A stretch of DNA of 64,000 nucleotides from CAVVGZ01 sp963747965 (lineage in GTDB: Bacteria > Chloroflexota > Anaerolineae > Anaerolineales > Anaerolineaceae), in the NCBI GenBank assembly GCA_963747965.1, contig CAVVGZ010000004.1, positions 620,001 through 684,000 on the forward strand, in the 5' to 3' direction. The position numbers and the translations under genes are program-made. Positions 46,649-56,151 of the stretch are shown one piece after another. The notes under the pieces are model-generated. The model saw nothing but the letters and a program-made list of their open reading frames with translations, had not been told where the DNA came from and ran no database searches. How positions within the stretch are numbered: the stretch's first letter is position 1; each line of letters begins with the position of its first letter.

Positions 46649-47446
46649 ATGGCTTCTCAACCCGAAAACCGGCAGGACGCCCTGCGCAGTGTGCAGTTCC
46701 TTGAAGATCAGACTCATTTTCCCGACCAGCGTGCCGTAAATGACCGTCTGATGGAGGAACTGCACCTTAAGCAGGAAGAAATGTGGCTTGAGGTGGGCAG
46801 CGGCAGCGGTGCTCTCTGCCGCCAGGCGGTAAGCCGTCTGGGTCCTTGCGGATGCATTGTTGGAATGGATTCCTCCTTCTTCTACATCCCGCAAGCCATT
46901 CGCTATGCATATATTCAGGGAGTTCAGGATGGCATCCGCTTCCTGGCAGGCAGCGGCGCACAAATTCCCTTTCCAGCCGGCACATTCGATGGATCTTTTG
47001 CTGCCCGGCTTTTGCTGAATGTAGACCAACCGGATGCTATTGTTTCAGAAATGGTAAGGGTTGTGAAACCCGGCTGCGCAATTGTCCTGATGGACTGGGA
47101 TTTTGAAACCATAACGGTCAATCATTCCCAGGTGGAATTAACCCGAAAGATCCTCCACTGGCGTGCCGATCACTATGGAAGTAATTCCTGGAGCGGGCGC
47201 CAGCTGGCTGGGCGCTTGAAGAAAGCCGGTCTCAGGGAAATTCGGATTCTCCCGCTGGTTTCTTTCGGCCTGGATGACCAATCCGCCATGTATTACGCCC
47301 TCACCCGGGCAGCCCAGGCCGCATTGAATGGCGGCGGCATCTCGGAAATGGAGCATCTATCCTGGATGGGCGAGCTTGAACAAACAGCAGCCAAAGGAGA
47401 TTTCTTCGCCAGCATCAACTACTACATTGCGTCCGGGCATAAATAA
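46649..47446 (+). CDS. Class I SAM-dependent methyltransferase
   Basis: 265-aa methyltransferase. Motif I is 'WLEVGSGSGALCRQAV', followed by an acidic 'GMDSSF' and the post-motif 'IVLMDWDFETITVNH'. It lies 20 bases after the TIM-barrel gene, with only a weak AGGA site, and may be the last gene of the GntR cluster. Small-molecule targets are usual for this subtype (UbiE/COQ5-like); the target is unknown. Confidence 0.82.
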   Translation: MASQPENRQDALRSVQFLEDQTHFPDQRAVNDRLMEELHLKQEEMWLEVGSGSGALCRQAVSRLGPCGCIVGMDSSFFYIPQAIRYAYIQGVQDGIRFLAGSGAQIPFPAGTFDGSFAARLLLNVDQPDAIVSEMVRVVKPGCAIVLMDWDFETITVNHSQVELTRKILHWRADHYGSNSWSGRQLAGRLKKAGLREIRILPLVSFGLDDQSAMYYALTRAAQAALNGGGISEMEHLSWMGELEQTAAKGDFFASINYYIASGHK

Positions 47447-47603
47447 GCCGGATAAGGACCAAATTTTATTGAATATTATTTTTAGGCTGATTATCTAACC
47501 AAAAAATTCAAGGGTAACGATTATTTTAACAGTCAAATTTTACCTGTTCAGGAAATTATCCCTGCTAACCCGTGCCTGCCAGGACTGAGAGGAATTAAGC
47601 GAG

Positions 47604-48884
47604 ATGACATCCATTCAACTCCCGTATGGCTCTACCTTCCAGACGATTGATGTTCCACCAGCCAATCTGAAAGGGATATTCACTCCCAAAAGAGTTTCAC
47701 CCTGTGAAGATATCCCCGGCGAATTAATCCGATCGGTCTCTCAACCATTGCGTTCCGTGCTCCTGTCTTCTAAGGGCATCCGTGGCGGGAAAGTCATCAT
47801 CCTGGTGGATGACCAGACTCGTACAACCCCCGCTTACCTGGTTCTACCCGCCGTACTGGCTGAACTGAATCAATCCGGAATAAAAGACGATGACATCAGC
47901 ATCCTGGTCACCCACGGCACCCACCGCCAGGCCACAGAGCAGGAAGTTCGCAAAAAAGTCGGTGACCGTGTCTATGAGGATTTCAGGATTCTGCAGCACG
48001 ATTGCCAGCAGGAAAGCCAGCAGGTTTTTGTGGGTTTAACCAGCCGTGGGACCCCGCTCTGGTTTAACCGGGAGGTGATGGAGGCGGATTTTCGAATCGG
48101 GGTTGGGCACATTGGCCCCAGTCCATTTGCCGGATATTCGGGTGGGGGCAAATTGATTTTGCCCGGAATAGCCTCCCTGGACACCATCAATGCAAACCAT
48201 ACCCTGGTTCCGCTTGGTTTCCGGAAGTTTTCCAGCACAGACATTCCCTGCCGGATGGATATTGATGAAGCCGCCAGATTTGTTCCATTTGATTTTCTTA
48301 TCGATATCGTCCAATGCCAGGATGGGTCAATAGCCAAAATATTTGCTGGTTCTGTGGACCGGGTTTACCGGGAAGGGCTGGTTTTGGCCCGGCAGATATT
48401 TGAGGTTCCGCATGAAGGTCTGGCTGATTTTGCCATAACCTCCGCCTATCCATACGACTACGACCTGTACCAGGGTGTACGGGCCATAGAGTTTGGGGAT
48501 GCAGCTGTAAAAAAAGGCGGCGCTATCCTGGCGGTCGCCTCCTGTCCTTTTGGGATTGGCGGGGATGAGTTTTTCAGCCTGCTTTCCGCACCTGGCGGTG
48601 ACGCGGAATTCTATCTGCGAAAAATTACCCGCCGCCAGGGCAAGGTGACGTATAATGTAATTGCCTATGCACTGGCACGTATTCGGGCAGAAAAACAAAT
48701 TTACATGCTTACGGATGGTATTGATCCAGCAGATTTAAGAAGGATTGGGATCATTCCGGTAGACTCTCTTCAGGATACCATATCCCGGCTGCTCGACAGA
48801 TTTGGAGATTCTGCATCCGTGTCTGTTTTTCCTTCCGGATCATCAACCATCCCGATTACTGATTCTGGCGGAGACCCCATTTGA
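47604..48884 (+). CDS. LarA-type nickel-pincer racemase/epimerase homologue
   Basis: 426-aa lactate racemase (LarA, DUF2088) family protein. It has 'ILVDDQTRTTPAYLVLP', THGTHR (first catalytic His region) and 'GYSGGGKLILPGI', whose Lys183 aligns with the Lys that tethers the nickel-pincer nucleotide. The second catalytic His, expected ten residues before that Lys, is Ser173 here (HIGPSPFAGYSGG). A His in 'TINANHTLV' fits the nickel ligand. LarA homologues with other active-site residues act on other 2-hydroxyacids. The cofactor genes larB, larC and larE are not in the window. It is an isolated gene after the GntR cluster. Confidence 0.87.
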   Translation: MTSIQLPYGSTFQTIDVPPANLKGIFTPKRVSPCEDIPGELIRSVSQPLRSVLLSSKGIRGGKVIILVDDQTRTTPAYLVLPAVLAELNQSGIKDDDISILVTHGTHRQATEQEVRKKVGDRVYEDFRILQHDCQQESQQVFVGLTSRGTPLWFNREVMEADFRIGVGHIGPSPFAGYSGGGKLILPGIASLDTINANHTLVPLGFRKFSSTDIPCRMDIDEAARFVPFDFLIDIVQCQDGSIAKIFAGSVDRVYREGLVLARQIFEVPHEGLADFAITSAYPYDYDLYQGVRAIEFGDAAVKKGGAILAVASCPFGIGGDEFFSLLSAPGGDAEFYLRKITRRQGKVTYNVIAYALARIRAEKQIYMLTDGIDPADLRRIGIIPVDSLQDTISRLLDRFGDSASVSVFPSGSSTIPITDSGGDPI

Positions 48885-49255
48885 TAAAAAATACAACAAT
48901 CAATTGACAGCAAAGGATAAACTTAATTGGTAAATATGAGAACCCGGGTGACAAAAGATTGTTCATAAATCTACTTACGAATGAAGTTCACAAATGTTTA
49001 ATCAATCCTCTGAAAATCAATGCTTGAAAATCAATGCATATCTCTATTTGCCCCCCAACAAAGCAACCATTAATAAAATCCATTCATGGCATCCTCTAAG
49101 GACAAATGGTGTTCTAGATTTTATGAGGGATTCCGGTTTTTTCGATAAGGAAATCGTATAATGATTTTATGATGCAGTAATGCTTGTTGGTTTGAAAATA
49201 ACCAGCTTACCAAATCAAGCAGCAAAAAAATCTATATTCAATATTTGGAGGAACT
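48885..49255. other. AT-rich intergenic region
   Basis: 371 bases before the amidohydrolase gene. A TTGACA at 48904-48909 has no good -10 partner at the right distance. No open frame, RNA gene or clear hairpin is seen. A GGAGG site at its end serves ATG 49256. Confidence 0.5.
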
Positions 49256-50482
49256 ATGCCCGAACCACCTGCCTGGCGTTTTCAAAATATCACCAAACCA
49301 TTATTTGATTTTGAGTCCAAACACTTCATCCTAAAGGGGCGCGTCCTTACCGCAGTGGGGGACCAGGTCATCGAAAAAGGTTTTGTGGAAATCGACGGCC
49401 AAAAAATTAAGGCTGTTGGAAAAGTGGAGGAGCTGGGCTCCGATGCAACTGAAATCATCGAAACCGGCGGTACCATCCTGCCCGGCCTGATCAACAGCCA
49501 TCTGCACCTCGCCTGGGACGGCATCCACGACCTGGCTCACCAGGCGCTGAATGATACCCCCGAAGTCAGCGCCTATAAATGTGCCGGCAATATGTTGATC
49601 AACCTGCGTGCCGGCGTAACCACCGTGCGTGACCTGGGCATGAATAAGACCAGTTATACGGCCAAACAGGTCGTTGAACAGGGCATTTTCCCGGGTCCGC
49701 GTGTGCTGATCTGCGGGGAAGCCATTGTCCAAACCGGCGGGCATACTTACTGGTGCTGCCATGAGGCTTCCGGCCCGGATGAAATGCGCCGCGCCGTCCG
49801 TGAACAGGTGCGCAACAATGCTGATCTGATCAAGATCATGGCCTGCCATGACCTCCTGGAGTTCACCGATGCAGAACTTGAGGCTGTGATCGATGAAACC
49901 CATCGCAACGGCCTGTATATCACCGCCCACGCCACTTTTGAGAAAGCCATCCGCCGCGTGGTGGATTTCGGCATTGACATGATCGAACATGGCGGAAAGA
50001 TGACCCCTGAGACCATCCAGCTCCTGGCAGACAAAAAGATCCCCATCGTGACCACCTTTTCTGCCCTGGTACAGCAGGCCAACCCCGAAGTCGCCCGCAA
50101 GTACAGGATACCCGAATGGAAAATCCTGGAACGCCAGAAGGCAGTTGCCAATACCGCCAGCTTCGACAGCCTGGTGGATGCAGCCAAAGCAGGCGTCACC
50201 ATCGTTTTTGGCACCGATGCCGGCAGTCCCGCCGTCGGCCATGAGGTCATTGTCCCTGAAATGAAATTCATGATCAAGCTGGGCCTGGTGGACGGGAACT
50301 ATGGCGCCATACGCAGCGCCACCAGCGTTGCCGCCCTGGTTAACCGCCTTGGAGATAAAGTTGGCACATTGGAAGCCGGCAAGCTGGCAGATGTCATCGT
50401 CGTGGATGGCAATCCACTGGAAGACCTGGAGTATCTTAAGAATGTCAAACGCACCTACCGGGATGGAAGGCAGCTGGTTTAA
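49256..50482 (+). CDS. Imidazolonepropionase-like amidohydrolase
   Basis: 408-aa amidohydrolase from ATG 49256, seven bases after GGAGG. Ligand motifs: INSHLHL (H-x-H), a Lys in 'ADLIKIMACHDLLEF', 'YITAHATFEK', 'DMIEHGG' and FGTDAG. The fifth-strand segment lacks the SGG that usually follows the Lys (here ACHD), a difference from the other four copies in this window. The C-terminal 'AGKLADVIVVDGNPLEDL' is typical. It stands 118 bases upstream of a complete peptide ABC importer and probably acts on the imported compound. Confidence 0.88.
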   Translation: MPEPPAWRFQNITKPLFDFESKHFILKGRVLTAVGDQVIEKGFVEIDGQKIKAVGKVEELGSDATEIIETGGTILPGLINSHLHLAWDGIHDLAHQALNDTPEVSAYKCAGNMLINLRAGVTTVRDLGMNKTSYTAKQVVEQGIFPGPRVLICGEAIVQTGGHTYWCCHEASGPDEMRRAVREQVRNNADLIKIMACHDLLEFTDAELEAVIDETHRNGLYITAHATFEKAIRRVVDFGIDMIEHGGKMTPETIQLLADKKIPIVTTFSALVQQANPEVARKYRIPEWKILERQKAVANTASFDSLVDAAKAGVTIVFGTDAGSPAVGHEVIVPEMKFMIKLGLVDGNYGAIRSATSVAALVNRLGDKVGTLEAGKLADVIVVDGNPLEDLEYLKNVKRTYRDGRQLV

Positions 50483-50599
50483 ATCCGAGCCATCCCATGG
50501 GTAAATTGTTTGGAAAGGAGTATCGCCGGGGAAAATTATCCATTATCCGCAAAAATTTTATTTGAATAAAAATTAGTAATTTGAAAGGAGAGAAGTAAA

Positions 50600-52341
50600 A
50601 TGAAATCCAGATTTCTAGTTTTGTTTAGCCTGTTTATCATCCTGAGCATGCTCTTCGCCGCATGTGCACCTGCCCCAGCGCCTGTTGAAGAAGCACCAGC
50701 GGCAGAAGAGGCAGCCCCAACCGAACCGCCTGCGGCGGCAGTACCAGCAACCGAGGCTCCGGCTGCAGTTGAAGCTGCAACTGAAGCCCCACCGCAGCAC
50801 CCGCTGAAGTGGTCAAAGGTGGTAACCTGGTGATGGGTATTCCTGCCAACTCAGAACCTGCCTCGTTTGACGGTCATATCGATCCCTACCAGTCCACCTG
50901 GCTCTTCAATTCCTTTGTTACCGATTCGTTGATCGTGACCGCCCCCGATGGAACCTACCAGCCCGATCTGGCCACCGAATGGGCGCAGTCTGAAGATGGC
51001 TTATCCTGGACATTAAAGCTGCGTGAAGATGTCACCTTCCAGGACGGCACCCCCTTCAATGCCGAAGCGGTGAAATACAACTTCGAGCGTGTAAAATCCG
51101 AAGAAGTTGCCTCCGCCCAGTTGGGTGACGATGTGGGTCCCATCACTTCCATTGACATCATCGATGAATATACCGTGAAAATCAATCACGAAACCCCATG
51201 GGCAGCCTTCCAGGATGCAATCCGGCGTATGCCCATCTGGTCCCCCACTGCCGCAGAGCAGTACGGTGTAGCCGAGTTTGACAAGCACCTGGTGGGAACC
51301 GGCCCGTTCCTCTTTACCGAATGGGTGCCCAATGACCATGCCACCTTTACCCGCTGGGACGGCTACGGCGGCTGGAATCCCGTCCAGAAGCATGAAGGCC
51401 CTGTTTATTTAGATACGGTGACCTTGAATTTCATCGGTGAGGCTGCCGTGTTGGGCGGGCTGGTGGATACAGGTGATGCCCACGTCGTTCAGGAACTCCC
51501 CGCAGATTACGTGGCAGATTACAAGGATAATCCGGATGCAGGCATCATGGTTGGCTATCAGGCCGGCACCGGCCTGCAGATGGTGATGAATACCACAAGC
51601 GCCCCGCTGGACCAGATTAAGGTCCGCCAGGCCCTGCAGCATGCCACAGACCGCGTCGCCATGAACGAGCAGCTCTACGGCGGCCTTTACCTGGAGGATA
51701 ATGGTCCCCTCAACAAGGTCCATCCCTGCTACAACCCGGCTGTTGAATCCGTCTACCCGTACGATCCCGAAAAAGCCATGGCACTCCTGGAAGAGGTCGG
51801 CTGGAAGGATGAGGACGGGGATGGTGTGAGAGAAGCTCACGGTGTACCGGGTGTGGAAGACGGCAAGCCGCTGGATATTCGATTTACCGTTCTGCATCAC
51901 CAGGAAATTGGCGAGGCCCTCCAGCAGCAGTGGCAGGATATCGGCGTCAACCTGCTTGTTGAGGTTGTTGCCGGACCAATCCAGCTCGATAAAGTCCAGA
52001 AACGTGACTTCGAATTGATGTACGAGCGCCAGCGCACCCCGGATCCGCGTGTCCTTGACCAGGTCTGGAACTCCAAGTACGCCGTTCCCGGCGGTTGGGC
52101 GTGGAGCGGCTGGGTCAATCCGGAACTGGATGCTATCCTTGAACAGGTTGCCAGCGCCCCTGACTACGCTGTGCGCTGTGAGCAAGCCAAGGTAGCCCAG
52201 GAAATGATCATGGAGTATGCCCCACAGCTGGGCACATTAAGTGATCCTATGTTCTACGCAGTCAGCAATAAGGTAAAAGATTTCACTTTAGGAGCCGAGG
52301 GAAACTGGTTATTCCTCAATGATACTTACATCGAGGAATAA
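50600..52341 (+). CDS. Peptide ABC transporter substrate-binding lipoprotein (frameshifted)
   Basis: Second family 5 solute-binding protein, about 580 aa. A lipoprotein signal (MKSRFLVLFSLFIILSMLFAAC) places the anchored Cys at residue 22; an Ala/Pro/Glu-rich linker of some 45 residues follows. The frame breaks near 50790, where one C seems missing from CCCC; adding it joins 'EAATEAP' through 'TAAPAEVVKGGNLVMG' to the mature domain. 'GTGPFLFTEW' and 'EVGWKDEDGDGVRE' are family hallmarks. GGAGAG precedes ATG 50600. A stem-loop separates it from the permease genes. Confidence 0.88.
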
Positions 52342-52358
52342 AATTTTCCTGTAATAGA

Positions 52359-52388
52359 GAATGGAGGCACATTAAAGTGCCTCCATTC
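52359..52388 (+). terminator. Strong hairpin between binding protein and permease genes
   Basis: Twelve-base perfect stem (GAATGGAGGCAC / GTGCCTCCATTC) with a six-base loop, followed by ATTTCT, placed 18 bases after the binding-protein stop. Probably a partial terminator or 3'-end stabiliser that lets more receptor than permease be made. Confidence 0.75.
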
Positions 52389-52420
52389 ATTTCTCGCAGC
52401 AAAAATTGGAGGAGTAATTC

Positions 52421-53357
52421 GTGCTTGGCTATATCAGAAATCGCTTGCTCCAGCTTGTTCCGGTCTTATTTATTGTCTCCATTATCATCTTTTTTATCAT
52501 GCATGCCCTGCCCGGGGATCCTGCCATGCTCATGTTGATGGGCGCCGAGGGAGGTTCGGTCACCCCGGAACGCATTGCGGAGCTCCGTGCCCACATGGGA
52601 TTGGACGCTCCCCTCTACGTACAGTACTTCCGCTTTCTTTCCGGCGCTGTGCGAGGTGACCTGGGTGAGTCCATCCGCCTGCGGTCACCGGTCACGGATA
52701 TTATTATGGAACGCTTTGGCTCCACCATGCAGCTCGCTATGGTGGGGCTGGGATTTTCCATCATCTTTGGTTTGGTATTAGGAACATTGGCAGCCCTCAA
52801 ACCAAACAGCTGGATCGACTTCTTCAGTATGGTTTTTGCTTACATTGGTGTATCCATGCCCATCTTCTGGCTGGGGCTGCTGCTCATCCTCATTTTCTCT
52901 TTCCGCCTGGACTGGTTCCCGCCTGCCGGAGGGGAAGGCTGGAATGCATTGGTCCTGCCGGGAATCACTATTGGTTTGGCTTCGGCAGGTATTATCAGCC
53001 GCCTGACCCGTTCTGGGTTAATCGAAGTGTCTTAATGAGGACTACATCCGCACGGCACGTGCCAAAGGTGTACAGGAATGGAAATTGGTCTCCCGCCACG
53101 CCATGAAAAATGCCCTCATTCCGGTGGTAACCATCGTAGGCTTGCAGTTTGGCAGCATGATGGCCGGCGCAGTGGTGACGGAAACAGTTTTCAGCAGGCC
53201 GGGTTTGGGGCGCCTGATCGTCAGCGCCATCCTCTGGAAGGATTATCCCCTCGTCCAGGGCACCGTCCTCTTCCTGGCCCTGCTTTATGTAGGTGCGAAT
53301 TTAATGGTGGATATCTCCTACGCCTATATTGACCCGCGCATCCATTACAACAAATAA
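52421..53357 (+). CDS. Peptide ABC transporter permease, DppB type (frameshifted)
   Basis: DppB-class permease, about 312 aa. It starts at GTG 52421 after GGAGGAG. 'LGYIRNRLLQLVPVLFIVSI' forms the first membrane helix. The frame stops at 53035 because of one extra T; without it 'RSGLIEV' continues into 'NEDYIRTARAKGVQEWK', the EAA loop, and 'NALIPVVTIVGLQFG' to the stop at 53357. 'DISYAYIDPRIHYNK' is the usual C-terminus. Pairs with DppC 20 bases downstream. Confidence 0.9.
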
Positions 53358-53377
53358 ACTTCAGGTGAGAGACTTAC

Positions 53378-54274
53378 GTGGAAAATCCAAGCATAAATCA
53401 AAACCAACAGGAAACCAGCCTCGTATTAAAAAAGAAAAGTCGATTACCGTTCGGTTTTTACCTCTTCTTTCGCAATAAGGGAGCCGTCATCGGTTTGGTG
53501 ATCATGATTTTTTGGGTGTTGATTGCCATATTTGCCGAACAGGTTGCCCCTTATGACCCGCTGGATAAGGTTGGGAAATCCCGCCGGCCGCCTTCTACCG
53601 AGTTCTGGTTTGGAACCGATAAATTGGGCCGCGACGTTTTCAGCAGGGTATTATACGGCGGGCGCATTTCTTTGAGCCTTGGGCTGATCAGTGTCTTCAT
53701 GGGCTCCATTATCGGAACGTCCCTTGGATTAATCTCAGGGTATTCCGGAGGATCAACCGATTCGGTCATCATGCGCATGATGGATGCCATGCTGGCTTTC
53801 CCGGGCATGCTGCTCGCCCTGGTTGTCATTGCAGCATTGGGTCCCAGCATCCGCAATGTGATGATTGCGGTGGGCATCTCAACCCTGCCTATTTATGCGC
53901 GCCTGGTGCGCGGCATGGTGCTGTCGATTAAGGAATCCCCCTATATCGATGCTGCCAGGATTGTAGGAGCCTCCCCCTACCATATCATGTCCAGGCATAT
54001 TCTCCCCAATTCGCTTTCGCCTATCATTGTGCTGTCCACCCTCCAGGTTGGCAGCGCCATCCTGGTAGGTTCGGGTCTAAGCTTCCTTGGGTTGGGTGCC
54101 CAGCCCCCTACCCCGGAATGGGGTTTGATGGCTGCCGATGGACGTGAAGCGCTCGGAAAGGCCTGGTGGATTTCCACCTTCGCCGGCCTGGCAATTCTCA
54201 GCGTGGTCATGGCCACCAACCTGATCGGCGACGGTCTGAGGGCCGGCCTGGACCCGCGCCTGAAAATCGACTGA
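53378..54274 (+). CDS. Peptide ABC transporter permease, DppC type
   Basis: 298-aa DppC-class permease with intact frame, starting at GTG 53378 after AGGTGAGAG. It shows 'FWFGTDKLGRDVFSRVLYGG', the EAA loop 'ESPYIDAARIVGAS' and 'GSGLSFLGLGAQPPTPEWGL'. As for the first transporter, no ATPase genes follow; instead an amidohydrolase gene begins 35 bases downstream. The two ABC systems in this window therefore may share ATPases encoded elsewhere. Confidence 0.93.
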   Translation: MENPSINQNQQETSLVLKKKSRLPFGFYLFFRNKGAVIGLVIMIFWVLIAIFAEQVAPYDPLDKVGKSRRPPSTEFWFGTDKLGRDVFSRVLYGGRISLSLGLISVFMGSIIGTSLGLISGYSGGSTDSVIMRMMDAMLAFPGMLLALVVIAALGPSIRNVMIAVGISTLPIYARLVRGMVLSIKESPYIDAARIVGASPYHIMSRHILPNSLSPIIVLSTLQVGSAILVGSGLSFLGLGAQPPTPEWGLMAADGREALGKAWWISTFAGLAILSVVMATNLIGDGLRAGLDPRLKID

Positions 54275-54309
54275 ACAATCTGCATTCAACTTTTTTTAAG
54301 GATATAACC

Positions 54310-55566
54310 ATGCGATATTTAATTAAAACCGGCCTGCTAATTACCAACCAGGATTCTCAAAACATCCGCCAGCAGCAGGGGGTGTTGGTTGAAGAAGGGC
54401 ATATTTCTGCTGTAGGTGCCTGGGAAGATTTCCCTTCCCACGGTTCGCTGGAAGTGATGGATCTCACACAGTACACGCTCATGCCCGGATTTATAGATGC
54501 CCACACGCACGTTGTGCACAGCGGCGATCCCGCAGAAAACTGGCTTGGCGGCCCGGTGATCGATAACCCTCCCAATACGGCCTTCATCGCTGCCCGCAAT
54601 GCACGCCGCCATATTGAGATGGGCGTGACCACCATCCGCGACCTGGGGGCGCGTGACTGGGTGGACCTTGCCCTGCGTGATGCCATCCAGCGCGGCTGGC
54701 AGGTTGGCCCGCGCATGCTGGTTGCCGGGCACGGCATCACCACCAGCGGCGGCCATATGGACCCGCGCCCCTACCTGCGCCCCGGGATTCCGCTGGAAGT
54801 CGTGGGTTCCATGGGCGCCATTGCCGATTCGGTCGATGAAGCCCGCCGGGCGGTACGCACCCAGCTGGCTGCCGGGGTCGATGTGATCAAAATCAACGCC
54901 ACCATCAGCGAATACGTGCGCGGGCTGGGCGGAAAATATACCCAGGAACTCACCTTTGAACAGATGGACGCCATCTGCCAGCTGGCTCACGAGGCTATGC
55001 GCAGGGTGACCGCCCACTGCCACGGCGGCAAGGGTGTCGATGATGCCATCCGGGCCGGCGTGGATTCCCTGGAGCACGGGCGCTTCCTGACCGACGAGCA
55101 AATGGACGAAATGGCCAAAAAAGGAGTTTTCCTGATCCCCACCCTTTCCCCGGAAGCGCGCTCGGTGGATGCCGGGCGCATCCCGGAAAACGAGGCTTAC
55201 CGCATCTGGCGCGAAAAAGCCCTGGCATGCCATGTATGATGCCGTAAACCGGGCAAAAGCGCACGGCGTGCAGATAGCCGCCGGATCGGATGCCGGCATG
55301 CAGGATGTCCCCCACGGCGGCGTCGCCTACGAAGCCTGCCATTTGGGATCGGCGGGTTAAGTACCCTGGAATGCATTCAAGCCATGACCTGCACCGCGGC
55401 TGCCGCCCTCGGTCTTGGAGAAGGAAATTGGCACATCGCCCCCGGTTACCGCGCTGACCTGGTGGCGGTAAATGGCGACCCGCTCCAGGATTTTAAAATC
55501 CTGCAGAACCAGGAATCCATCAAGCTGGTCATCAAGGAAGGCAGCCTCCTCGTAGACCGGCGCTGA
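54310..55566 (+). CDS. Imidazolonepropionase-like amidohydrolase (two frameshifts)
   Basis: Amidohydrolase of about 418 aa. ATG 54310 is favoured because the family's N-terminal 'IKTGLLITNQDSQNI' strand begins there and TTAAGGA precedes it. Metal ligands: FIDAHTHVV, Lys in 'VDVIKINAT', 'TAHCHGGKG', 'DSLEHG' and AGSDAG. The frame breaks near 55230 (one C too many) and near 55352 (one G too few); with both undone, 'EKALACMYDAVNRAKAHGV' and 'LGSAGLSTLECIQAM' connect to the usual C-terminal 'PGYRADLVAVNGDPLQDF'. It ends the transporter operon and is followed by two strong hairpins. Confidence 0.85.
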
Positions 55567-55622
55567 CCTTTATGTCTCCTCTCCCCCTCGTGAAAACCTC
55601 CGTGTTTTCGTGTATTTTTACT

Positions 55623-55641
55623 CCTCTCCCAGTGGGAGAGG
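55623..55641. terminator. Hairpin downstream of amidohydrolase
   Basis: Eight-base perfect stem (CCTCTCCC / GGGAGAGG) around AGT. It lies between convergent genes; no T-run follows, so its terminator role is only probable. Sequences of this kind also occur as dispersed intergenic repeats in environmental genomes. Confidence 0.45.
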
Positions 55642-55714
55642 TGGGGTGAGGGATATTTACAGATAACCCATTGTCCCGGTAAATCATCGGGAGTTCATGG
55701 TAAAAGCCTCGTAG

Positions 55715-55736
55715 GGGCAGGTCTCCGTACCTGCCC
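55715..55736. repeat. GGGCAGGT hairpin, likely dispersed intergenic repeat type
   Basis: Eight-base perfect stem (GGGCAGGT / ACCTGCCC) with a six-base loop. The GTAGGGGCAGG-like context resembles hairpins found in many copies in some bacterial genomes. One copy only in this window. Confidence 0.4.
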
Positions 55737-55806
55737 AGGGCAATCTTCTGTGGTTGCTCCTACAATAAAATTTCCTATTTTTTGGGTATAATCGGGGATT
55801 TCCGGC

Positions 55807-56067
55807 CTAGAACGCGATCCGCACCCTGCTATCTTTGCCCAGCTCGGCATACAGGGCGTCCACCTGCTGGCGGCTCTCGGCGATAAAGGTCACCGAAACA
55901 GAGATATATTTCTCCCCGCTGCTGTATCGCGTGCGGAAATCATCGCTGGTCAGCTGCGGCACGTGGCGTGAGATGACACCCATCACAAACCCGGTAAAAT
56001 CATTTTCATCCCTGCCGATCACCTTGACCGGGTATTCGCAGGGGAAGATTAATTCATATTCTTCCAT
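55807..56067 (-). CDS. DUF493/YbeD family protein
   Basis: 86-aa small conserved protein, start ATG 56067 (the codon before it is TTG). The pattern 'FPCEYPVKVIGRDENDFTGFV', 'YSSGEKYISVSVTFIAESRQQVDALYAELG' is that of the YbeD/DUF493 family, an alpha/beta ACT-like fold of unknown function. In E. coli the gene sits beside lipoate synthesis genes; nothing of that kind is seen here. Length matches the family. Confidence 0.85.
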   Translation of the reverse strand: MEEYELIFPCEYPVKVIGRDENDFTGFVMGVISRHVPQLTSDDFRTRYSSGEKYISVSVTFIAESRQQVDALYAELGKDSRVRIAF

Positions 56068-56151
56068 CAAGTTTTCAATCCTTATTTAACCCCAAAACAA
56101 ATCGTACCATCCATTTACTGCATACTCCGTAAGATGGGTTATTTAAAATAT

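Noticed and set aside
49331..50242. Long minus-strand open frame of about 300 codons opposite the amidohydrolase
   Set aside because: It lies wholly within a well-supported gene, has no family-like motifs or ribosome site, and is the usual mirror effect of codon bias. The same holds for long antisense frames at 11593-12270, 45426-46154, 51409-52185 and 54337-55299.
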